From Viola odorata (Eukaryota > Streptophyta > Magnoliopsida > Malpighiales > Violaceae): a stretch of 64,000 bases of DNA. The stretch spans positions 18,812,443 to 18,876,442 of the forward strand of contig OY829538.1 of assembly GCA_963691705.1 (NCBI GenBank). Direction: 5' to 3'. Of the stretch, positions 55,878 to 64,000 are shown piece after piece. The notes under the pieces were generated by a model. The model made no database searches and had not been told where the DNA came from. It saw only the letters and a list, made by a program, of their open reading frames with translations. How positions within the stretch are numbered: position 1 is the stretch's first letter; every line of letters starts with the position of its first letter. The position numbers were made by a program, and so were the translations under genes.

Positions 55878-57681
55878 TTACCTGATGTCAGTCGTTCTGC
55901 TCTTCGGATTGTTCTTGGCTTCTTCTCTTGTCTTGGTGGCGAACTCACCAAGATAACCTTCGTCCACAAGGTTCTCAATCGCCAGTTTTAACTCTCTACA
56001 TACGTCTGTCGAATGTCCCTTAGCTTTGTGAAACTTGCAGAATGCATTTTCCCTTCCTCCCATAATTACTCCTGGTTTCACAGGAGCCGGATAACGGATG
56101 GGTAGGTTCCGCTGCTGGACAATTGATAAAATTTCTGCTCTCAGAAGTATGAGGGAAAGAAGGTCAGGGTCATATATCCGGCCCTTTAGCAAATCCACTT
56201 GTCTTCTGGTAGGGGAATTTCCAGATCTCCCTTTCGAGAAATTACCTCTTTGCCGATTTGAGGTTCTGGGGATGTGATCTTTCCATTGGCTGTAGTCATC
56301 ACTTGGGCGCGTATCAGGAGCTGCATTAGCTTGGGCATTAGGAGCCGGATGCGGATCTTGGGGGATGTTCTGAATTTGTTCTCTGTTTTCCTCTTCTTTC
56401 ATCCTTGCGTAATTGTGTGCTTTCAACCTCAGCGCATCTAATGTCAGCGGTGGATCCACCATCAATGTGTCTCGTAACTTCCCATAACAACAGTTGCGCT
56501 TTAGGGCTTCCACAGCAAAATCGATGGTGACTCTTGGCGTTAGCGACATCTCCAGATCAAAGCGACTCAACAAGTCTCTCAAGGGCTCCTGCGGTTTTCG
56601 GTGGATGTCGAATAATGCTGCAGCGGATTTTCTGATGGGGACAGCTGTGCTAAACCGGCTTCGAAACTTGGCTTCCAGCTGAGAGACTATCGATAGAGCC
56701 CGCCGGAAGCCCTTCAAACCAGAGACGCGCTACACCCGATAGCGTCATGATAAAAATCTAACATAACGCGGCGTCACTGTGGGTTTGAAATTGTACAAAA
56801 TCTTTCACCTTGTTGAGGTGTGAGATTGGGTCTTTCATGCCATCATACGATTCTGTGGGAAGCTTCACGTGTCGGTTGACTCTGTGATGTCTTATGCGAT
56901 AACTGAACGAGTGGCCGTCATTATCGTCAGGGATTCCACGAGGTCGGTGAGGAGGAAGAACTTCGTCAGGGTGGCTCTAGGCTCGAAAGTCATGCGCATA
57001 ATATCGCCTAGGAGATCGGTTGCGACTCCTAGGAGTACGGGTTCATTGCCTCCTGCTACTCGACCTTTCACTATGCTTGGGAGATGGGTCCCTGAACGCC
57101 TCGTCTCGATTATCGTTCCAACGGTCTCTATATTCATCATGCCAACGCTCCCCTTCAGAAACAGGAATCTCCCTCGCGTACTGCGCGGAAGGTTCAACAC
57201 ACCTATACGCAAGCTGCATGGGGCCGACTGGGACTGATGCTAAAGGTAAAGTTAACAGGATACCCCTAGAGTGCCGAGGTGACAGTGGCCGATCGGTGAC
57301 GATAGGCGGAGTAAAAACTACTTGAGAAGGCATGCTCGGTCCTGAAATGTGAGGCGTGAATCTGGCGGCTAACTCTGTCAGCTGGTCCAGCTGAGCTTGA
57401 AGAGATGATATTGAATTCATAAATGGATTACTCGCACTGTCTGCCGCGGGTCCCCTCGAATGGGGAGTAGAATGACTGGGTCCCGTCATTTGGGATAAAG
57501 GAGTATACGCCTGGGACACAAATGTTCCTGTTGTTTGTTCAAAGGAGAGATTTGACATTCCTGGGGGAATTTCTTGTACCGTGGTAGAAGCGTCAGAAGT
57601 GGCGAAAGGGAAAAGTCACCTACGAGTAGAAAAGGGAAGGCTAGAAGACTGGGACAACGCGGGATCTGAGTTAGAAGCCAT
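55878..57681 (-). pseudogene. gag: E2 gag
   Basis: Starts with ATG at 57681 (MASNSDPALSQSSSLPFSTR), but a stop or frameshift follows after about 21 codons. The reading then continues as MSNLSFEQTTGTFVSQAYTP. The gag domain (HVKLPTESYDGMKDPISHLN, then IDFAVEALKRNCCYGKLRDT) spans about 56900-56400. The zinc knuckle FCKFHKAKGHSTDVC is near 56046-55999. At least three breaks are present, although the C-terminal half (56717-55878) is one open frame. Confidence 0.85.
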
Positions 57682-57746
57682 AATCCTTCTGTCTTCGGAG
57701 AGAATGGAGCTTGGTTATTAAGGATGCTCACTTAATAGAACCAAAA

Positions 57747-57767
57747 CTCTCAACAAAAGCACCAATT
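57747..57767 (-). other. E2 primer-binding site
   Basis: Minus strand AATTGGTGCTTTTGTTGAGA follows the 5' LTR end TTATCA. It matches the E1 site. Confidence 0.65.
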
Positions 57768-58078
57768 TGATAAGATTCTAGCTGTTGGTGAAGGGTAGAA
57801 GGGGAGAATGGCTCCTTGGATTCCACGCACGCGGTTGTCCGGTGTACCTGCAGGGCGCTGGGAGGGGGTCCCGGCGTAAACACTTTGATGCTTAAGTTAG
57901 TATGAGTAGTCAAAGTAGCAGAGCTTTTGCTAGCAATCTCAGGCTTACCTCCTTCCTTAATTATGGGGGTATATATAGGCGAAAGGCGGGGTGTTTTCTG
58001 AGGGCTCGGCCATAGAGGGCGCTAACGGGCCTGTCAGGTGGTTGACATTCCCCGTCAATGGTGTGCTATCGTTGCGTT

Positions 58079-58156
<78 letters not shown>

Positions 58157-58412
58157 GGGTAGGTGTTACCTAGGCAAGGTAACGCCTACCTTCCTCAAGG
58201 AACGACGAGCTCAGCCTGGGACGGGATAACGCCTGGTCATGACAAAGTGACCTCGTGGGACCCCCTCCATTGATGTCAACCATCCCAGCGTTGATCGCTC
58301 GATAAAGGGCGACAACCTCGAGATTGTCCACCCGGTAGGCCTAACAACGCTCTGTCCCTATCGTGGGGTGTTAAGACAAAAATGCCCCCAGGCGTTAGTC
58401 CTATTGTTATCA
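57768..58412 (-). repeat. E2 5' LTR, 645 bp
   Basis: Same ends and order as the 3' LTR. The 56-bp length difference is fully explained by (AT)37 at 58081-58154 instead of (AT)9. In element sense the promoter box is TATATATACCCCC (about 57967-57979). Confidence 0.93.
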
Positions 58413-58417
58413 GGAAG

Positions 58418-58865
58418 AAACAGAGATCTATGGCTATCTGCAAAGTATCCCTCACAATTACCGAGGGAAGGCATTTCAGTGATAGTGACAACATTACAAC
58501 ATCTTCTGTCCACGGTATTGGGGAAAGCCATCGTTTATCGCCGTATTATTCTCTCCTCGGCATGGGAACATACATTCTGCAACATTATACCTCCCCGACA
58601 CCTATTCCTACAGAGAAGGAGACATCTACATTTTAATATGGCATTCTCCATTAGTGATGAAAAATATCTGCAACAACACAGCGTTATCATGAAAACTCTT
58701 GTTCCTGAAGTCATCCTGTTAATTAAACTATTTCATCCAAGGAATGACAGTAATATCCAAAACAGCAACGCCTTCAGAAAGGTATCTTTGACTATATCTT
58801 CTCTTGCAGATAAGGATCATATGCTGCTTACTATGAGTAAAATCTATCATGATATCTTGTCACCA
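58418..58865. other. E1 3' region between E2 and solo LTR C
   Basis: It should hold the C-terminal coiled-coil part of E1 aORF-B, but no similarity to that part of E2 could be seen on either strand. No credible gene was found. Confidence 0.4.
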
Positions 58866-60185
58866 TGAGATTATGTTGTCGAGGCACATACAAATATAAT
58901 AATAAAAACCTGCTATCAAATGCACAATAAATTGTATATAGTGGCAGCAGGGTCGAACACAGGGACTAAGGGTAGACGCTGACTTTCGTGTGTGGCTAGG
59001 ACAAACAGATCGAAACAGTAACAAATAGAGGGGTTTTGAGAGTGTTGATTAATCTAATTATAAACTAAGAAAGTAATAACAAACAGTAATAAAATAAGTA
59101 AGAAAACAATAGAGAAAGGGTCCTCGGTAGGAATCTATCTCCGGTTGCATTTATGATCGGCCGGTCATTGGTGCAAGGATCTTCTACCCCTGGCTGGTAG
59201 ACGCGCTATAGGGACCAGGTACGCTTAGGTCCCCTGCTTACCTTCATAATAGAAGCTACCCCAAGGTACGCTTATGGGATAACCTTGACAATCCGCCGTC
59301 CTCCAAGGTACGTTTATGGAGACAATACTCGGATGCCCATGAAGAGGAGGTAAGATACGTCTAGGGCGAGACACTCAGTACGCTCGAGGTACTACCCTAA
59401 TTACTCGTTTAACCCAGTTGAATGAGACCAGGAACCCGATTACTTCTAGACTGGTTGTCTACTTTACCCTGCAGCTTCGCGTTAGTTATAACAACAGAGA
59501 TGACTTTAATCGCCTAGGTCTAGCAGCTAGTTGGCCAGACTAGAAACAACCCTAGTAGATTTGACAAGAATTCGTTAAACAAATAAATACAAACCAGTGG
59601 TATATTAATTTCAATTCGACCTCATGGCTTTCCTAAGCAACCTTCGATGATTCCTACCAAGAACAAGATATTTAGCTACTCATAAAAAGTAAAACAAATA
59701 AATAAAAAGAAAATATGAAATAGTATTAAGTGTTACCGGCCGAAGCAAAGCTCCGGTTTATTACAAAGCTGCTGGAAAAAGTCTGGGAGAAGAGAGAGGC
59801 GGAAGAGAGAACCTCCTTTTAAAACCCTAGTTATTCTAATATATATATTAAATAAAATAGAAGTCCTAAGTCAAATAGAACTAGGTTTTCCTTAATTATG
59901 CCTTTGCTGAGCTGGGAACATGGAGGGAAAGTCAGAGAATCAGTCGGATTTATTAAATTTCCTTTTTCGCACTTTCTATTTTCTGCAGCTGGCCTGCGCG
60001 CGATGAGCAGCTCGGCCTAGACGCTGGAAACACTCCAAAATCCGGTGAATAATGCATCTTTCTGGAATTTCCTCTCCTAAAGCCTGAATTTGCAATAAGT
60101 AAAGAAATAGAGGCTAATCAATAGCATCAAGATCCAAAAAGGGCTAGGAAAGGAAGAGAAAATGTGGGCAAAATACATCATATCA
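58866..60185 (-). mobile_element. Solo LTR, copy C of the TGATAGTG family
   Basis: On the minus strand it starts near TGATATGATGTATTTTGCCC and ends CTCGACAACATAATCTCA. It shares with copies A and B the GCCTCGACA end, the block GTTACCGGCCG after the promoter and the CCAAGGTACGTTTATGG-like tract (59298). The ends are uncertain by a few bases. GGTGA at both junctions (minus strand) is a candidate target duplication if the element starts TATGATG. It interrupts E1 aORF-B. Confidence 0.75.
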
Positions 60186-62095
60186 CCTCCCCACTTCTTC
60201 TCGTTCCTTAGCATAATCTTCCAAAATTCGGCGGTGGGTGTCACGTAGCTCGGCGGAAGAAGAAGTAAGAGAAATATTTTTTCCCGTCATATGCTCCGCC
60301 CAATAATGAAAATCGTAGAAAGAAGAAAGCATTCTAGAGTGAAGCGAGTGCAACTTCTCTTCAGGAGTTTGAGATAGAAATGCCTCCTTCTCCTCCTAGA
60401 ACGATAACAAGCGAGCAACCAATAGAGAAGAAGCCCCTGAAGAGCCATCGCTGCCTAAAGCAGTGAATCCTGTTCTACGCAAGCCGCCCAAGTTGATCTA
60501 GTGAGTGACGGGCCCAGAAGGGGCAAACGTGCTTAGGCCAGCGATGAGGCGAGGAGCGATAACTTCCCCTTCAGAAGAAGGGAACACCGGAGTGTCTGAA
60601 GGAACAAAGAACAAAGTAGTAAGGGATGGAGGTTGACTGGAGGAAACTCCCATGACGGGCCTGAGAGAATCATGAGGAGGGAAGGCAGGAAAGTCAGACT
60701 CCATGAGTTCGGAAGTGAAGTCCATGACATTAGAAGTGGAATAGGGGGAGACGTGCCAAAAGAACCGAGGGAAGCATGAAAGGGCCCGGTAGCGCCTATA
60801 GTCCTTAATAGATCAAAAATCTGATCACCAGAAGGCACCTCAGAAACAGAAGCGGTACCATGCTCCCCCTGATTGGTAAGGTGGTCCTCCGACACCCTTA
60901 CGGCCTCCTGATTATGTTGTGCCTTCTTTTGGCGAGCTTCAAACATTCTGGATAGATCCATGTTGCCATCTGAAGAAGCAGGAATAGTAGCAGTAGCAGT
61001 CTCCTAGAAAAAGACATCAGAAAAAATCAAAAAATAAAAGAAAGCATTGGAAAATGCCAAAAAACATACTTGAGATAACGAGGAGGTTGAGGGGACGCCT
61101 ACGGGAATGACCTCGTCAACTGTTACCTCTGAAGAGATAACCACACCAGAAGGCGGTGTAAGAGCATCAATGTTTCTTCTCTTCCTCTTTCTTTTGGTGC
61201 GAGTCCGAGAAGAAGACGCTTGAGCAGGATTAACGGCAGCGGCAACTTCCTCTCTCTCCCTTCTCTTTTGGGCTCTTTTCCCCCGTCTTCTAATACACTC
61301 GGGCTTCCAACCACGGGGGAAAATTGCACAATCGCGAGATAACCTCAGCGTTAGTATTTCCTAGAACAACAAAGAAAATATTAAAATACTCACCAACAAC
61401 ACATTCTTGAAGGTCGACCCCGCAGGCCAATTTGCAAGTATAGACGCTGAAGTCCAGTTCAAGCAATTTGTCCAACCAGCCTTGTTCAGGCGAAGGAAGA
61501 GGCTCTCGTTTACCCCAGGATGGGCCTTGATATCATGGTTAAAACCAGTTCTCCACCAGGGGCCAGGCAGATCGATAACAAAAAATCCATCTTTCCAACC
61601 AACAATGGAAGACTCAATGTGCATGAGTTTCCAGGTAAAGGGCTTTAGCGATTCATCATCATAACGTGGCGCTATCGCTATCATGCCTCTACGAGAGTAT
61701 AATTGAAAAAGTGAACGAAGCAGTAAAAGGGAGGGAGAAGCAATCTCCTTAAATCTACAGAGTTTTATAAAAGCATAAACGGCACAGTATGTATTTGGGC
61801 TAAGCTGGGCGGGATTCAAATCAAGTTGGGTGAGTAATTGTTCTACTAAGGGTTCGAGAGGAAACTGAAAACTGTAATAAAACATCTTAGCATATAAAAC
61901 CCTACGATTGCCGATTAATTCACTATTAAGACGGAGTGAATTGGGGGCAACATCAACCGAACAACCATCAAGGATATGGGCATTATATTCATTTAATCGC
62001 CGCTGGAGCAAGGCCGGAGAAGTGATAGAGGAAATGATGCTTTCAATTTTTTCCTGCCCAACAGATTTGGGTCGAGGGTGATGAGTTCTCGCCAT
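60186..62095 (-). pseudogene. E1 aORF-B (antisense), 3' part lost
   Basis: Exon 1 is 62095-61394 (MARTHHPRPKSVGQEKIESI; donor GTTG|GTGAGT). Exon 2 ends at 61070 (donor TCAA|GTATGT). Exon 3 starts at 61003 after TTTTTCTAG and is cut by solo LTR C at 60185. Domain blocks: RRLNEYNAHILDG, VLYAKMFYYSFQFPLEPLVE, LDLNPAQLSPNTYCAVYAFI and WKDGFFVIDLPGPWWRTGF. Exon 2 is very basic (RRRGKRAQKRRERE). Exon 1 is almost entirely open (a frameshift only near 61475). Two stops lie in exon 3 (about 60500 and 60398) with a frameshift near 60740. It is the orthologue of E2 aORF-B, with intron positions shared. Confidence 0.78.
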
Positions 62096-62257
62096 ACTAA
62101 AATTAGAAAGAAGAAGAAAGTAACAGGGAAGAACAGGTGTACCTTCAAAAGAAATACCAGAATATCCAAACGGTGGGAAGAAGAAATGCAAATCACCTCT
62201 GGGGATGCTGTGGAGAAAGCGAAGTAAGAAAAGAAGGAAAAGAAGCATGTGGTACGC

Positions 62258-62263
62258 TTTATA
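62258..62263 (-). promoter_or_regulatory. TATA box of E1 aORF-B
   Basis: Minus strand TATAAA within GGTTATAAAGCG, 163-168 bp before the ATG at 62095. E2 has its box at nearly the same distance (158-166 bp). Confidence 0.6.
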
Positions 62264-62710
62264 ACCCTAGGGGTTAATTGAAACGACTGTTATAATGGTT
62301 GTTGTTTGGTAAAAGACGCGCCGAGAGGAAAAGACACGCGCAGTGAGTATAATTTTGGGGAAACGATGAGACACTTTGATTTTATCACTTCCTAGGGGGC
62401 GCCAACCCCTAACACCTCCATGGAGAGACAAGTGCACTCTGGCCATCATGACTTTGTCCATCGCATTAAATGCTCTGAAAAGCGAAATCGGTTCCTAAAT
62501 TAAGATATTTAAAATAGACGCGATAACGCGACAATCAGGATAACGCGGGACAGAGCGTTATCCCAATCAGCAGTCGTTAAGATAGCAATAATCGAAGCCC
62601 CCATGAAGGAAGGAGATAACACTACAATTAATTATTGTTAAAAAAAAAAGGGTTTCGATATTATTACAAAGCAAATGGCGTCAATACTCAAACTTAGAAA
62701 GAGAATACAA

Positions 62711-64000
62711 TTATGGAAGAGGAGTGGGGGCTTCTGCGTCCTCCGCGGCATCTGAATCATCTGATAATGGGGGCGTCTCGGTATCGCTGTCGTTGCCTAT
62801 TCCTTCCTCTCCTGAAGAAAGGAGACCTTCTCTGCTCCCGTCAATTTCATTCATCTTGGTGGAGGTATAATCGGCTATCTTAGCAGGATCAAAAGTACTA
62901 CTACTATAGTAGTCTGTGAACCCAGTGTTAAAGGCCCATATAGTTTTCCTCTTCCACCAGTCTATCTTTAACGGGACCTTGGCGAAATCCCCATCCCGGT
63001 CTAATATCTCTTCGCGAATAAGAGAGTTTTTCTTCTCGGCTGTCACCAGCTCCACCTACAAGGCCTCAATTTTGGCTTTCCCTTTGGACTTTTCCCTTGC
63101 AAGGGTAGCACGACAACTATCCAGTTCTGCTTGGGTCCGGTTCTGAAGCCGCGTTAACTTCCTCACTTTGCCCAATGCACAGTCGAGCTGACCCTTTTAA
63201 GCACTCACTGTGCCGGACAAGCCTTGTAGTTTGCTACCATGAGCCTCGGTAAAGTAGTGCAATTTATGGAAGTTAGCTAAAGAATCATTCATAACGCGTG
63301 CATGTTGAACATCGGGAGAAAGCTGCAAAAACCTTTCCCTATCCTCAGGAAGACTCAACATTTCACCCACTAAAGCGGTTGTCGGTTGATCTCGTGACAA
63401 CGGGTTCGACACCCCTAGGGCATGAAGCCCATCAATCCCAAAGCCCGTCAGGTTCAGCTGATGGGAGGGAGCCTCTCGAGGTCCTTGAGAGGAAAGATTG
63501 ACGATAAGAGAAGGAGCATAACCACCAACAGGGCTGATAACGCCTGGAAACGCACCCAGACTCGGAGCCGCTACCGCCATATCAGGAATACAAGAAAAAA
63601 TAGGAGAGTGCGGAACCTCAACAGTTGGAGTAGAATTCAGAGCTTTAGTTGATATCGCTGGAACCCCGATATCTAGAGAGGGTCCTGCCAACGAAGGCAC
63701 TTCAGTTGACGGCGCGGGTACTTTAACGGCTGGGAAAGAGTTCACCGGCGGTGAAACTTCAACCCCCACAGAAGGAACCTCTTTAGCAGTACCAAAAGGA
63801 GTGGCAATATCGAGGAAGGTAGGGCCCGTTGAGCTTTGGAAACCTGACGAAGGCAAGACTCTGTGTCCATATCCTCAGCTTCGTACGAAAAAACTTCAGT
63901 CTTGACTATTGCCGGGCCCGAGCTGGATCCTCTCTCCCGAAGAGGCAACCAATTTTCTACAAAACGAAAGGTGCGAGCAGAAATGTCGCGCCCCCTTTGA
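62711..64000 (-). pseudogene. E1 aORF-A (antisense), C-terminal part, cut by window edge
   Basis: The frame begins outside the window and reads ISARTFRFVENWLPLRERGS, aligned with VSARASRLIDNWLPLRRGGI of E2 aORF-A. It shares the middle (PIFSCIPDM, INLTGFGIDGLHALGVSNP-like) and the end (FAKVPLKIDWWKRKTIWAFN, SSTFDPAKIADYTSTKMNEI), stopping at 62711. There is a frameshift near 63860. Two stops, at about 63197-63199 (TAA) and 63055-63057 (TAG), interrupt the coiled coil in the same frame. Confidence 0.75.

Larger units (their letters stand above)
42918..58412 (-). mobile_element. E2: complete 15.5-kb Tat-lineage gypsy element
   Basis: Two LTRs lie in the same orientation (42918-43506, 57768-58412), with inverted ends TGATAA...TTATCA. 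GGAAG is duplicated at 42913-42917 and 58413-58417. In minus-strand sense the order is 5' LTR, primer site, gag, protease, RT, RNase H, archaeal-type RNase H, integrase and minisatellite. Four antisense (+ strand) ORFs follow, then the 3' LTR. It sits in the 3' region of E1. The LTRs differ at 29 of 571 bases (24 transitions, 5 transversions, counted by eye) plus a length change in one (AT)n run. Confidence 0.95.
35672..64000 (+). mobile_element. E1: Tat-lineage gypsy element, partial at right edge
   Basis: The 5' LTR starts at 35672 and interrupts the Harbinger transposase. Order of parts: LTR, primer-binding site, gag, protease, RT, RNase H, archaeal-type RNase H, integrase (to 42125) and minisatellite (42225-42565). 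Then E2 is inserted at 42918-58412, solo LTR C at 58866-60185, and antisense aORF-B (62095 down) and aORF-A (from beyond 64000 down to 62711) follow. The 3' LTR is outside the window. Absence of a chromodomain plus a second RNase H places it in the Tat lineage. The E1 coding region is heavily mutated. Confidence 0.9.

Noticed and set aside
58038..58229. ORF of repeating Ile-Tyr
   Set aside because: It is a translation of the (AT)37 microsatellite in the E2 LTR.
58368..58868. 166-codon plus-strand ORF across the E2/E1 junction
   Set aside because: It starts at a non-ATG codon inside the E2 LTR and has no recognisable domain.
1..64000. Search for tRNA, rRNA and CRISPR arrays
   Set aside because: No intact A-box/B-box pair with cloverleaf, no rRNA similarity, and the short direct repeats have minisatellite spacing without unique spacers.

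Overview
This is a window of plant nuclear DNA, most likely from a eudicot with a large, repeat-rich genome. The evidence is one intron-containing FKBP15-type gene, Tat-lineage Ty3/gypsy elements with dual RNase H, and dense layers of nested LTR elements and miniature transposons. The species cannot be named from the sequence. There are no prokaryotic features, rRNA or tRNA genes, or CRISPR arrays.

Left part (1-18.4 kb). Positions 1-3195 are the 3' end of an LTR retrotransposon: a 47-bp minisatellite, a polypurine tract and a 2.17-kb LTR. A MITE-rich stretch follows: nested MITEs (4945-6215), a Mutator-like element with a perfect 9-bp target duplication (7341-7973), and a PIF/Harbinger-like element (8366-11153) with an intact two-exon SANT/Myb-like gene. 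Then come a near-perfect 200-bp hairpin, a hAT-type element and another MITE. The one convincing intact host gene is a six-exon, minus-strand, ER-targeted FKBP15-type prolyl isomerase (13504-15226). A small solo LTR (16139-16340) and copia-like debris follow.

Middle part (18.4-35.7 kb). Solo LTR A (18434-19772) precedes the 3' end of a degraded gypsy element, X. A 3.0-kb TIR element carrying a two-exon plastid-protein-like gene fragment sits inside the X LTR. A sister gypsy remnant, Y (26820-28926), is split by a solo LTR of the Tat family. Copia-like LTR pieces follow. A PIF/Harbinger transposase pseudogene (33379-35671) is then cut by solo LTR B and truncated by Tat element E1.

Right part (35.7-64 kb). 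Two Tat-lineage gypsy elements lie one inside the other. E1 runs on the + strand from 35672 past the window end. E2 is complete (42918-58412, minus strand, 15.5 kb, 5-bp duplication GGAAG) and is inserted in the 3' region of E1. Both carry degraded gag-protease-RT-RNase H-archaeal-type RNase H-integrase, a 3' minisatellite, and then two related spliced genes in antisense (aORF-A and aORF-B). These genes show TATA boxes and, in E2, CACGTG G-boxes of their own. E2 has two further small antisense ORFs next to its 3' LTR. Solo LTR C (58866-60185) interrupts aORF-B of E1. E1 has lost RT and integrase catalytic residues; E2 has lost the protease aspartate. The antisense paired aORF cassette is the most interesting system in the window.
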